34,483 nucleotides of DNA from Bifidobacterium breve (GCA_945861165.1 CAMATO010000001.1:1-34483), one strand, 5' to 3'. Positions 22,316 through 31,294 are shown, numbered from the stretch's first letter. Program-made: numbers and translations. Notes: generated by a model from the sequence alone, not told the origin.

Positions 22316-23365
22316 TTAGAGATTTGAACCAACAAGTTGAGTTAAATCAACTAGTCGACTTGAATATCCCCATTCATTGTCATACCAACCCACAACCTTG
22401 GCAATGTTTCCTGCCACAACTGTTAGTTGACCATCAATAATGCATGAGTGAGCATCATGAACAATGTCACTTGAAACCAATGGGTCTTCACTATAAGAAA
22501 GAATTCCTTTTAGTGCACCTTCTGCTGCAGCTTTAAGAGCGGCATTGATATCTGCTGCTGTGGCAGATTTCTTTAGATGCACTGTTAAATCTGTGGCAGA
22601 ACCAACTGGAACTGGAACTCTCATGGCATAACCATCAAGTTTTCCTTTAAGTTCTGGCATAACCAATCCAATTGCTTTTGCTGCACCTGTTGTAGTGGGA
22701 ATCATGTTGATAGCAGCTGCACGGGAACGTCTTAAATCATTGTGTGGCATATCCAGTGTTGATTGATCATTTGTATAGGCATGAATTGTGGTCATTAATC
22801 CAGTTTCGATACCGAAAGTGTCATGAATTACTTTGGCCATTGGTCCAAGACAATTTGTGGTACACGAAGCATTACTAATTACTATGTGTTTTTCGTGATC
22901 AATTTTGTCGTGGTTTACACCTAACACCACAGTGATGTCTTCACCTTTTGCTGGTGCAGAGATTAACACTTTTTTTGGTCCTGATTTAAGATGAGCTTTA
23001 GCTTTTTCAGCGTCAGTAAACACACCTGTTGATTCAATTACTAAATCAACACCAAGCTCTCCCCAAGGAATTTCTGCAGGATCTCTGTGTGAAGTTATTT
23101 TAATTTCTTTACCGTCTACGAAAACAGAGTTGCCTTCAACGTTTACTTTTCCTGGGAATCTTCCCAATGTTGAATCATATTTCAATAAATGAGCGGAAGT
23201 TTTAACATCAGTTAAATCATTGATTGCAACGATTTCTATTGGTTCGTTGCTGTTAATTATTTGGGCTAAGGCACCTTCTGGGGCTTTGCCTGCACGATCT
23301 TGTAAAACTCGAATGTAATTTCTGCCAATACGGCCAAAACCATTAATTCCTACACGGATTGCCAC
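22316..23365 (-). CDS. gap: Glyceraldehyde-3-phosphate dehydrogenase, NAD type
   Basis: A 349-residue glycolytic enzyme. The NAD-binding start is RVGINGFGRIGRNYIRVL; the catalytic C168 is in ISNASCTTNCLGP and H195 in MTTIHAYTND; D50 in AINDLTD favours NAD over NADP. The protein is about 14 residues longer than usual because of a segment DRAGKAPEGALAQIIN (residues 23-38) between the first helix and second strand. The start codon is GTG at 23363-23365 with TGGAGT upstream; no ATG fits. It is the first gene of gap-pgk-tpiA. The 75 bases separating it from whiA hold no clear promoter. Confidence 0.96.
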   Translation of the reverse strand: MAIRVGINGFGRIGRNYIRVLQDRAGKAPEGALAQIINSNEPIEIVAINDLTDVKTSAHLLKYDSTLGRFPGKVNVEGNSVFVDGKEIKITSHRDPAEIPWGELGVDLVIESTGVFTDAEKAKAHLKSGPKKVLISAPAKGEDITVVLGVNHDKIDHEKHIVISNASCTTNCLGPMAKVIHDTFGIETGLMTTIHAYTNDQSTLDMPHNDLRRSRAAAINMIPTTTGAAKAIGLVMPELKGKLDGYAMRVPVPVGSATDLTVHLKKSATAADINAALKAAAEGALKGILSYSEDPLVSSDIVHDAHSCIIDGQLTVVAGNIAKVVGWYDNEWGYSSRLVDLTQLVGSNL

Positions 23366-23440
23366 TTATCAATCAACTCCAGAAAATAGTAACGGGGACG
23401 AAATTTTTATTACCATTGAGGCGACCTTGCCTACCTAATT

Positions 23441-24421
23441 CTATCCTTCTAACATTTCCGGAGTCAGTGAGGCTTCAGTTGGCGGAATTCCCAGTTCAGA
23501 TGCTCGTTTATCTGCCATTGCTAAGAGTCTTCTAATACGACCTGCGATTGCATCTTTTGTTAAAGGTGGATCACTTAATGCACCTAATTCTTCTAAACTT
23601 GCCTGCTTATGGGTGATTCTTAAATCTCCGGCTGCTTTCAAATGATCTGGAATTTCGTTTCCTAAAATTTCCATGGCGCGTGCAACTCGTGCTCCAGCTG
23701 CAACTGCTGCTTGAGCACTGCGACGAAGATTGGCATCATCAAAGTTTGCTAAACGATTTGCAGTAGCACGAACTTCTCGGCGCATCCGTCTTTCTTCCCA
23801 TGCCATCACGGCAGTGTGTGCGCCAAGTCTTGTTAGAAGTGCACCAATTGCATCGCCATCTCTAATTACTACTCGATCTACACCACGAACTTCACGCGCT
23901 TTTGCAACCACATCTAATCTTCGTGCTGCTCCTACTAAAGCTAGTGCTGCTTCTGGACCAGGTGCAGTAATTTCTAATGCACTTGATCTACCAGGTTCTG
24001 TTAAAGATCCGTGCGCTAAAAATGCTCCACGCCAAGCTGCTTCTGCATCACAAATTCCGCCACCAACAACTGATGGTGGCAATCCCCTAATTGGTCTTCC
24101 CGCAGAATCGATTAATCCTGTTTGTTTAGCTAAAACATCTCCACCTTGCACAACGCGCACAACGTAACGAGCACCTTTTCTAATTCCAGAACCTTGTAAA
24201 ACTGACATCTCAGCATCGTGGCCATAAAGCTCAACTATGTCTTTTCTTAAACGTCTGGCAATTTGACCGGCATCAAGTTCTGCCTCAACCACAATTTGAC
24301 CGGCTACTAGGTGTAGTCCTCCAGCAAAACGCAATAGAGCTGATACTTCAGCTTTTCTACAACAAGTTTTATTTAGTTCAACTCGTGCTAATTCGTCTTT
24401 TACTGCAGAAGTCATGGCCAT
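23441..24421 (-). CDS. whiA: DNA-binding protein WhiA
   Basis: A protein of 326 residues from this start, with an N-terminal LAGLIDADG-like fold and a C-terminal helix-turn-helix (ITHKQASLEELGAL to DAIAGRIRRLL). It is the widespread Gram-positive regulator that, with WhiB, controls sporulation septation genes in Streptomyces; in a non-sporulating cell it probably acts on division or growth. The N-terminus MAMTSAVKDEL and CCRKAEVSALLRFAGGLHLV match the family closely; an in-frame ATG 3 codons earlier (24428-24430) is the alternative start. The protein is unusually rich in Arg and Ala beside its Lys-rich neighbours. rapZ lies directly upstream; yvcK, usual between them, is missing. Confidence 0.95.
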   Translation of the reverse strand: MAMTSAVKDELARVELNKTCCRKAEVSALLRFAGGLHLVAGQIVVEAELDAGQIARRLRKDIVELYGHDAEMSVLQGSGIRKGARYVVRVVQGGDVLAKQTGLIDSAGRPIRGLPPSVVGGGICDAEAAWRGAFLAHGSLTEPGRSSALEITAPGPEAALALVGAARRLDVVAKAREVRGVDRVVIRDGDAIGALLTRLGAHTAVMAWEERRMRREVRATANRLANFDDANLRRSAQAAVAAGARVARAMEILGNEIPDHLKAAGDLRITHKQASLEELGALSDPPLTKDAIAGRIRRLLAMADKRASELGIPPTEASLTPEMLEG

Positions 24422-24432
24422 ATGTTCCATTT

Positions 24433-24456
24433 TGACACAACTTCACCGGCGTGTCA
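24433..24456. promoter_or_regulatory. Inverted GACAC pair upstream of whiA
   Basis: TGACAC (24433-24438) and GTGTCA (24451-24456) are exact inverted copies 12 bases apart, just before the whiA start. GACAC is the core motif reported for WhiA/WhiB target promoters in Streptomyces, so this may be an autoregulatory site; that link is an inference. Confidence 0.4.
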
Positions 24457-24501
24457 GATTGTTTCAAATATTTTTTTAATTATCGATAAAGATGAGTCAC
24501 A

Positions 24502-24521
24502 TTAGTAACATTAGTTACTAA
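24502..24521. promoter_or_regulatory. Perfect inverted repeat between rapZ and whiA
   Basis: TTAGTAAC-ATTA-GTTACTAA is a perfect palindrome with 8-base arms and a 4-base centre. A further GTTACT lies at 24533-24538, overlapping the rapZ stop. No U-tract follows on the minus strand, so a dimeric-protein operator is at least as likely as a terminator. Confidence 0.5.
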
Positions 24522-24537
24522 AAACAACTTTTGTTAC

Positions 24538-25395
24538 TTATTCTTTCCCTAAATCTCTATGTACAACTCTTACTTTAGCTCCATTGCTTTTCAATTCTTG
24601 AGCAACTTTTTCAGCAATTGTGACACTTCGATGTTTTCCACCGGTGCAACCAATAGCAACGGTCACATACTTTTTACCTTCTCGAACATATCCAGGCGTG
24701 GTTACGTTTATCACTTCATTTATTGTTTTGGAGAAATTCTCAGCTCCGTCTTGCTTGAGCACAAAATCTTGAACCTTTTTATCTAATCCTGTGAGTTTTT
24801 TCAAATCCTCTTCCCAGAAAGGATTTGCTAAAAATCTCACATCAAATACGAAATCGGCATCCACAGGAATTCCATATTTGAATCCAAATGACAATATTGT
24901 GGCCTGAAATGTTGCCACATCACTTTCGAAAGTTTTTTCAATAACACTTCTCAGTCCAGGAGAGGACATATCTGAGGTGTCAATTACTACATCAGCATTG
25001 GCTCTGAGATCTCCCAATAGTTCTCTTTCGTTTTGCAAACCATCTAGTACTCGACCATCGCCTTGCAAAGGATGTGGTCTTCTGCTGCCTTCAAATCTTC
25101 TAACAAGGGAAACATCAGATGCTTCAAGAAAAAGTACTCGAACTTCCCAATTATCTTTCTTAACTTCAGCCAGTGCTTTATCCAAATTTGAAAACAATTT
25201 TCCACCGCGAACATCAACAACTACTGCAATATGACTTGCTACACCTTGAAGTTTTACATCATTTAAAGCTGAGTTTAAAACTGATGGTGGCAAGTTATCA
25301 ATAACAAACCAACCCAGATCTTCTAAAGCTCTTGCCGCAGTTGACCTGCCGGCACCTGACATGCCTGTGACAATTAGAACTTCAGGATTACTCAT
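24538..25395 (-). CDS. rapZ: RNase adapter / nucleotide-binding protein RapZ (YvcJ family)
   Basis: A 285-residue P-loop protein. Walker A is GMSGAGRST near residue 12, followed by DLGWFVIDNLPPS; the C-terminal domain has ILSFGFKYGIPVDADFVFDVRF and the family block AIGCTGGKHRSVTIAE. In E. coli RapZ guides RNase E to a small RNA that controls GlmS; in Gram-positive bacteria the protein binds nucleotides, and its role is less clear. It lies 22 bases after uvrC on the same strand. Its loss of the usual yvcK neighbour leaves it followed only by a 116-base gap before whiA. Confidence 0.94.
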   Translation of the reverse strand: MSNPEVLIVTGMSGAGRSTAARALEDLGWFVIDNLPPSVLNSALNDVKLQGVASHIAVVVDVRGGKLFSNLDKALAEVKKDNWEVRVLFLEASDVSLVRRFEGSRRPHPLQGDGRVLDGLQNERELLGDLRANADVVIDTSDMSSPGLRSVIEKTFESDVATFQATILSFGFKYGIPVDADFVFDVRFLANPFWEEDLKKLTGLDKKVQDFVLKQDGAENFSKTINEVINVTTPGYVREGKKYVTVAIGCTGGKHRSVTIAEKVAQELKSNGAKVRVVHRDLGKE

Positions 25396-25417
25396 GTTTA
25401 TAGTCTGCCCTATTGCC

Positions 25418-27322
25418 TTAACTTTCGATGATTTCCCCGGTTAAAGGATCGAATTTGGTGGGAACATCTTTCAGAGTATGCATAATGTTTGTGGCTATTT
25501 CGGAAGTAATTCCAGGCACTGCCAAGAGTGATTCTAAATTTTGTTCTCGAATCGTGCTCACTGAGCCAAAAGTGTCTAATAGGGTTTTAATCTTTTTCTC
25601 CCCTAAGCCTTTGATTCCATCTAATTCACTAGCTAGTGAAGCCTTTGCGTGACGCATTCTAGTTTTAGTAATTGCGAAACGATGCGCTTCATCTCTTATT
25701 CTTTGAACTAGAAATAAAGCTTCACTATTTCGAGGCAACAATATTGGATCTTTAACGCCAGGTTTCCATAATTCTTCAAGTCTTTTTGCAATTCCAATAG
25801 TCTCAATATCTGACAGTCCTAATTCATCTAATGCTTCTCGTGCAGCATTTACTTGAATTTGTCCTCCGTCAACCAATAGCAAACTTGGTCGGTAGGCAAA
25901 GCTTTTCTTTTCTGTTTTGTTTTCTTCATCATTTTCATCAACCAAATATCTAAACCGTCTGGTCACTGTCTCATGAATCGCTCTTGGATCATCCTGGCCT
26001 TCGAAAGATTTAATGTTGAAGCTTCGGTAATGCTTCTTTTGTGCAATGCCATCCTCAAAGACAACAAGGGATGCTGTGGTACTGGTTCCTGAGATATTGG
26101 AAACATCAATGCATTCGATTCTTAACGGTGGTTGTTCCAAATCCAAAGAATTGGCTAATTCTTCCAAAGCTTTGGTTCTACTCAATAAATCAGCAGAGCG
26201 TTTAAGTTTGTGCATGGTCAGATTTTGCTCTGAATTCTTCTCACTTGTTTCCATGAGCTTTCGTTTATCACCTCGTTGAGGTTTTCTGATTTCAACAGTT
26301 TTCTTGGCATTTTCAGATATCCATTTGGTGACTGAATCTATTTCGGATATTTCCTGATTAATTAATATTTCTTTAGGAATGGCATCGCCTTCTAGTTCAC
26401 CATAAATTTGAACCAGTAAATCTTCAAAATGCTCTGGCATGGTTTTGTGATCTATGCGATCTGAAACAAAAGATCTTTCACCCTTAATTTGGCCTTGTCG
26501 AACATGGAATATTTGAGTCGACAAATGCAAATCATCAGAGGTTAAAGCAATTAGGTCTGCGTCTGTTTCATCATCAAAAACAATTGCATTTAGTTCAACA
26601 ACTTTCGTTAAGGCTCCCAATCTGTCCCTAAATCGAGCTGCTTTTTCAAATTCTTGATTGGCGCTAGCTTTACTCATCTCAGACTCAAGATCATTAAATA
26701 TTGACTTGGTATTTCCATTCAAGAAATTAACTACATTTGTGACAATCGATCCGTATTCTTCTTTATTTACTCTTCCCACACAAGGAGCTGCACATCTTTC
26801 AATATCACCTAACAAACAAGGTCTCTTCATTAATTGGTGTCTTCTATAAACGGTGTCCTTACAAGATCTAATTGGAAAAACTCGAATTATTTGTTCCATA
26901 GTTTGGCGAATAGCCCAAACATGAGTAAATGGTCCGTAATACTTATTACCTTTCTTTTTGGCTCCCCTTGTAACAGCAATTTGGGGAAATTCATCTTTCA
27001 AAGTCAAAGTTAAGTAGGGATAAGTTTTATTATCGCGAAAACGAACATTGAATCTTGGGTTGAATGCTTTGATCCAGGTAAATTCCAATTGCAAAGCTTC
27101 TACTTCGTTATGAACAGTTACCCAATCAACCATCGCTGCAGTTTTTACCATCATTGCTGTACGAGGGTGAAGATTACTTATATCTGTGAAATAACTATTT
27201 AACCGATTTTTTAAATTCTTTGCTTTACCAACATAAATAACTGTTTCGTCTGCTGTTTTAAATCGATACACACCTGGAAGTTCAGGAACATTTTTTGGCC
27301 GATATAAAGATGGATCTGCCAT
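25418..27322 (-). CDS. uvrC: Excinuclease ABC subunit C
   Basis: A 634-residue dual-incision nuclease of nucleotide excision repair. The N-terminal GIY-YIG domain is seen in LPGVYRFKTADETVIYVGKA and KNLKNRLNSYF; a cysteine cluster follows near residues 155-180 (SCKDTVYRR, RPCLLGDIERCAAPC); the UVR helix pair that binds UvrB is around residues 210-235; the RNase H-like 5' nuclease domain has IECIDVSNISGT and LLLVDGG with AHRFAITKTR; and two helix-hairpin-helix motifs close the protein (IKGLGEKKIKTLLDTFG). All parts are present. It starts 2 bases after uvrA, so the two are co-translated. Confidence 0.97.
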   Translation of the reverse strand: MADPSLYRPKNVPELPGVYRFKTADETVIYVGKAKNLKNRLNSYFTDISNLHPRTAMMVKTAAMVDWVTVHNEVEALQLEFTWIKAFNPRFNVRFRDNKTYPYLTLTLKDEFPQIAVTRGAKKKGNKYYGPFTHVWAIRQTMEQIIRVFPIRSCKDTVYRRHQLMKRPCLLGDIERCAAPCVGRVNKEEYGSIVTNVVNFLNGNTKSIFNDLESEMSKASANQEFEKAARFRDRLGALTKVVELNAIVFDDETDADLIALTSDDLHLSTQIFHVRQGQIKGERSFVSDRIDHKTMPEHFEDLLVQIYGELEGDAIPKEILINQEISEIDSVTKWISENAKKTVEIRKPQRGDKRKLMETSEKNSEQNLTMHKLKRSADLLSRTKALEELANSLDLEQPPLRIECIDVSNISGTSTTASLVVFEDGIAQKKHYRSFNIKSFEGQDDPRAIHETVTRRFRYLVDENDEENKTEKKSFAYRPSLLLVDGGQIQVNAAREALDELGLSDIETIGIAKRLEELWKPGVKDPILLPRNSEALFLVQRIRDEAHRFAITKTRMRHAKASLASELDGIKGLGEKKIKTLLDTFGSVSTIREQNLESLLAVPGITSEIATNIMHTLKDVPTKFDPLTGEIIES

Positions 27323-27324
27323 TG

Positions 27325-30234
27325 TTATCCAGCTTTACTAGAAGAATTCTTTAGAATTTGAGCCAAGTATTTGCCGGTATAACTGCCACTTGATTTGGCA
27401 ATTTGTTCTGGTGTTCCTTGAGCAACAACAGTGCCGCCTCTAAATCCACCTTCAGGCCCCATGTCGATTACCCAATCAGAATTCTTGATTACATCTAAAT
27501 TGTGTTCAATAACAATTACAGTATTTCCAGAATCGACTAATCTTTCTAGAACTCCCAGGAGTTTTCGAACATCTTCGAAATGTAATCCTGTGGTTGGTTC
27601 ATCTAGCACATAAATTGTTCTACCAGTGCTTCGTCTTTGCAATTCTGTAGCGAGCTTTACTCGTTGTGCTTCTCCACCTGAAAGTGTTGGTGCAGATTGA
27701 CCTAGTCGAACATAACCCAATCCCACATCAACAAGTGTCTTTAAGTGTCTAGCGATTGCTGGAACCGATTCAAAAAATACTAAAGCTTGCTCAATTGGCA
27801 TATTTAAAACATCACTTACAGTTTTTCCTTTGTAATGAACTTCTAATGTGTCGCGGTTGTACCGTGCTCCCTGACAAATTTCACATGGAACGTAAACGTC
27901 AGGTAAAAAGTTCATTTCAATTTGGATCGTTCCATCACCAGAACAAGGCTCACATCTTCCACCTTTAACGTTAAAGCTAAATCGTCCTGGCTGATATCCC
28001 CTGATCTTTGCTTCGCTAGTTTCTGCGAAAAGTTTTCGCACGTTATCAAAAACGCCTGTGTATGTCGCAGGGTTACTTCGCGGTGTTCTTCCTATAGGGC
28101 TTTGATCAACATGAACCACTTTGTCTAAATGCTTTATTCCTTCGACTTTTTTGTGTTGTCCAGGAACCACTCTTGCTTGATGAAGATCTCTTGCCAAAGT
28201 TGAATACAGAATGTCATTAACCAAAGTTGATTTACCTGAACCACTAACACCTGTTACGGCAACAAATACACCCAAAGGAAACTCAACAGTAACTTTCTTT
28301 AGGTTATTTTCTTGAGCTTCAACAACTTTGATCATTCTTTCTTTATCTATAGGTCGACGCTTCTTAGGAACAACCACGCTTTTTCTGCCCGAAATGTAGT
28401 CCCCGGTGATTGATTTCTTGTTATTTTCTAAATCTTTAACAGTACCGCTAGAAACAACGTAACCACCATGTTCACCTGCCCCCGGTCCAATATCAACAAC
28501 CCAGTCAGCAGCTCTAATTGTTTCCTCGTCATGTTCAACAACAATCAAGGTATTTCCTAGATTTCTTAGCCTAATTAAAGTGTCAATTAATTTCTTGTTA
28601 TCTCTTTGATGCAAACCGATACTTGGTTCATCCAAAACATAAAGAACACCTACTAGGCCAGAACCAATTTGAGTTGCAAGTCGAATTCTTTGCGCCTCTC
28701 CACCTGAAAGAGTGCCAGCCGCTCGGTCTAAAGATAGATAATCCAAACCCACGTCAAGCAAGAATTGCAATCTTTCAATTACTTCTTTCAATACTCTTTG
28801 AGCAATTGCCATTTCTCTTTTGCCAAGCTTTAGCGAAGTAATAAATTCGGTTACTTCCCCTATAGACATGGCACTCATTTCGGCAATATTTTTGCTGCCG
28901 ATTTTTACTGCCAAAGAAACAGGTTTTAAACGTGCTCCTTTGCAAGTTTTACAAGGTTTCTGGCGCATAAAACCTTCGAGATGTTCACGGGCTGCATCAG
29001 AATCTGATTTTTCATGACGGTTTTGAATATTTCCAATTACACCTTCAAATTCTGTCCAATAAGATCGCAATCTTCCATAGGAATTCTTGTATTTAACATT
29101 TATATTGCTTTCATATCCATACATCAGGGAATATCTATTTTTCTCACTTAACTTTTTGTAAGGAGTATCAAGAGAAAACTTCAGATCTTTGGCAACTGCT
29201 TCAAGAATTTTTGCCCAATATCCGTCGGCCGAATGTGTTGACCAAGGAGCAATTGCGCCTTCACTAATTGATAAATCTTTATTTGGAATTACTAGATCTT
29301 CATCAACTTCTAAATGATTTCCTAACCCGCTACATTCTGGACAAGCACCAAAGGGTGAATTGAATGAGAATGATCTTGGTTCAAGCTGATCAAAAGATAT
29401 TTCACAATTAGTACAGGCTAAATGCTCTGAATAAACTCGCTCTTTATTCTTTGATTTTGCTGGTTCATCAACGAAATCCAAAACAACTGTGCCATTTGCA
29501 AGTCTTAATGCTGTCTCTACAGAGTCTGTAATTCTTTGTCTTGACTCAGCTTTAACGCTTAATCGATCAACAACCACATCAATGTTGTGTTTTTCTTGCT
29601 TCTTTAATACTGGTACTTCAGTTAAAGCATAAGTTTCGCCATCAATTCGAGCTCTAGAAAAACCTTGGGTTTGTAATTCTTTGAATAAATCTTGATATTC
29701 ACCTTTTCGTCCACGAATAACTGGCGCAAGTACTTGAAATTTTGTACCGGCAGTTAATTCCAGAACTTGATCAACAATTTGTTGTGGGGTTTGTCTGTGA
29801 ATTACTACCCCACATTTTGGACAGTGTGGAGTTCCAGCCCTGGCGTATAAAAGTCTTAAGTAATCATGAACTTCGGTAATGGTTCCAACTGTGGAACGGG
29901 GATTTCTATTGGTTGATTTCTGATCGATTGAAACTGCAGGAGATAAGCCTTCAATAAAGTCAACATCGGGTTTGTCCATCTGTCCTAAGAACTGTCTGGC
30001 ATAAGCCGACAAGCTTTCAACATATCTGCGTTGACCTTCAGCAAAAATAGTGTCAAATGCTAGTGAGGATTTTCCTGAACCTGACAAACCTGTGAAAACA
30101 ATCAGAGCATCTCTAGGAAGTTCAAGTGAAATATCTTTTAAGTTGTGCTCTCGGGCACCACGAACAATTAATTTATCTGCAACAGCTGAACCATGTCTTT
30201 TGGTCTCAGTCTTTTTGGGGGTAGTCGCAGTCAT
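27325..30234 (-). CDS. uvrA: Excinuclease ABC subunit A
   Basis: A 969-residue damage sensor with two ABC ATPase halves. First Walker A is GLSGSGKSS at residues 49-57, then SAYARQFLGQMDKPDVDFIE; zinc modules are CPKCG and CTNC...CPECSGLG in the first half and CEPCSGDG...CEICQGARY in the second; the signatures LSGGEAQRIRLA and LSGGEAQRVKLA with VLDEPSIGLHQRD and VLDEPTTGLHFED are intact. The N-terminus has about 18 extra residues (Thr/Lys-rich) before the usual DKLIVRGAREHNLKD; no alternative start codon follows, so the extension seems real. It begins 28 bases after terC without a clear ribosome binding site. Confidence 0.97.
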   Translation of the reverse strand: MTATTPKKTETKRHGSAVADKLIVRGAREHNLKDISLELPRDALIVFTGLSGSGKSSLAFDTIFAEGQRRYVESLSAYARQFLGQMDKPDVDFIEGLSPAVSIDQKSTNRNPRSTVGTITEVHDYLRLLYARAGTPHCPKCGVVIHRQTPQQIVDQVLELTAGTKFQVLAPVIRGRKGEYQDLFKELQTQGFSRARIDGETYALTEVPVLKKQEKHNIDVVVDRLSVKAESRQRITDSVETALRLANGTVVLDFVDEPAKSKNKERVYSEHLACTNCEISFDQLEPRSFSFNSPFGACPECSGLGNHLEVDEDLVIPNKDLSISEGAIAPWSTHSADGYWAKILEAVAKDLKFSLDTPYKKLSEKNRYSLMYGYESNINVKYKNSYGRLRSYWTEFEGVIGNIQNRHEKSDSDAAREHLEGFMRQKPCKTCKGARLKPVSLAVKIGSKNIAEMSAMSIGEVTEFITSLKLGKREMAIAQRVLKEVIERLQFLLDVGLDYLSLDRAAGTLSGGEAQRIRLATQIGSGLVGVLYVLDEPSIGLHQRDNKKLIDTLIRLRNLGNTLIVVEHDEETIRAADWVVDIGPGAGEHGGYVVSSGTVKDLENNKKSITGDYISGRKSVVVPKKRRPIDKERMIKVVEAQENNLKKVTVEFPLGVFVAVTGVSGSGKSTLVNDILYSTLARDLHQARVVPGQHKKVEGIKHLDKVVHVDQSPIGRTPRSNPATYTGVFDNVRKLFAETSEAKIRGYQPGRFSFNVKGGRCEPCSGDGTIQIEMNFLPDVYVPCEICQGARYNRDTLEVHYKGKTVSDVLNMPIEQALVFFESVPAIARHLKTLVDVGLGYVRLGQSAPTLSGGEAQRVKLATELQRRSTGRTIYVLDEPTTGLHFEDVRKLLGVLERLVDSGNTVIVIEHNLDVIKNSDWVIDMGPEGGFRGGTVVAQGTPEQIAKSSGSYTGKYLAQILKNSSSKAG

Positions 30235-30262
30235 CTAACAAAGGTTAATGCTTAAGCGCTTT

Positions 30263-31294
30263 TTACGCTTCTTCAACTCCAGGATGATCTCTTTTGATAT
30301 CAGCGATGGCAGTTCCCGCGGCTTTCTGGCCTGGTTTATGTGCAAGTTCTGGATGAAGCTTTGTTTGACGAAGTGAGGCATAAACGGTAATTGCTAACAC
30401 TCCCACGATTACCGCTAGTGAAACTGGAGTCGATATTTCAGGTGCTGATTTGAAGCCATTTTCATGAGCTGCATGAAGTATGAGTTTAACTCCAATGAAA
30501 CCAAGAATTACTGATAAGCCATAAGACAGATAAATCAAACGATCCAGTAGTCCATCAAGCATGAAATACATCTGACGAAGTCCCATAAGTGCAAATGCAT
30601 TAGCAGTAAACACAATGTATGGATCATCAGTTAGTCCAAATATTGCCGGAATTGAATCAAGGGCAAATAAAATATCTGTAGTAAAAATTGCAATCATGAC
30701 AATAAATAAAGGAGTGAAATATTTCTTTCCATCAATTGTTACTCTGAATGCACCTTCGTGATACTTAGGTGTGACAGGTAAATACTTCTCTGCTAACTTC
30801 AAAACTTTGTTTTGAGATGGGTCACTTTCTGTACCATGCTTTGACGCAAGTTTGTAAGCAGTGTAAAGCAAAAATGCACCGAAGATAAAAAAGACCCAAC
30901 TAAATTTGGCGATTGCTGCAGCACCAACAATGATAAACAGGAATCTTAAAACAAGTGCCCCAATAATTCCCACTTGCAAAACTTCTTGTTGATAAATGGC
31001 AGGAACAGCAAAAGCCGAAAGAATAATTACAAAGACAAAGAGGTTGTCAACACTTAAACTGTATTCAGTAATCCATCCTGCAAAAAATTCAATGCCTGCA
31101 TCTTGTCCTTTGATAGTCCAAATACCAATACCAAACAAGATTGCTGCAGCGATATAAACAACTACCCATTTTGCTGCTTCACGAAATTGAACAACATGTG
31201 GATGTCTTTTAGCGTAAATAAATTCTGCGGTGTAAACGGCAAAAAATGCCAAAACTGTGACGACCCAGACCCAAAGTGGTTCTTCCATATTCAT
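30263..31294 (-). CDS. TerC family integral membrane protein
   Basis: A 343-residue protein with about eight to nine hydrophobic helices. The TerC family pattern is clear: WITEYSLSVDNLFVFVIILS in the first half, and FALDSIPAIFGLTDDPYIVF and LMGLRQMYFML in the second, with intramembrane acidic residues that bind metal. Members (Alx, MeeF/MeeY, TerC) are tied to manganese export, metal loading of secreted proteins or tellurite resistance; here a metal role is likely but unproven. It lies 17 bases after uvrB and before uvrA; as I recall, TerC beside uvrB is also found in Streptomyces. With so little space upstream there is no Mn riboswitch. A second ATG at codon 3 is possible. Confidence 0.93.
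   Translation of the reverse strand: MNMEEPLWVWVVTVLAFFAVYTAEFIYAKRHPHVVQFREAAKWVVVYIAAAILFGIGIWTIKGQDAGIEFFAGWITEYSLSVDNLFVFVIILSAFAVPAIYQQEVLQVGIIGALVLRFLFIIVGAAAIAKFSWVFFIFGAFLLYTAYKLASKHGTESDPSQNKVLKLAEKYLPVTPKYHEGAFRVTIDGKKYFTPLFIVMIAIFTTDILFALDSIPAIFGLTDDPYIVFTANAFALMGLRQMYFMLDGLLDRLIYLSYGLSVILGFIGVKLILHAAHENGFKSAPEISTPVSLAVIVGVLAITVYASLRQTKLHPELAHKPGQKAAGTAIADIKRDHPGVEEA

Noticed and set aside
22309..22335. Upstream TTG start for pgk inside gap
   Set aside because: The 9 added residues are the gap tail in another frame; the ATG at 22306-22308 gives the normal Pgk N-terminus.
23730..24167. 145-codon open frame on the plus strand inside whiA
   Set aside because: It is antisense to a clearly conserved gene, its product is Ser/Thr/Ala/Pro-rich with no domain, and it arises from the Arg/Ala-rich codons of whiA on the other strand.
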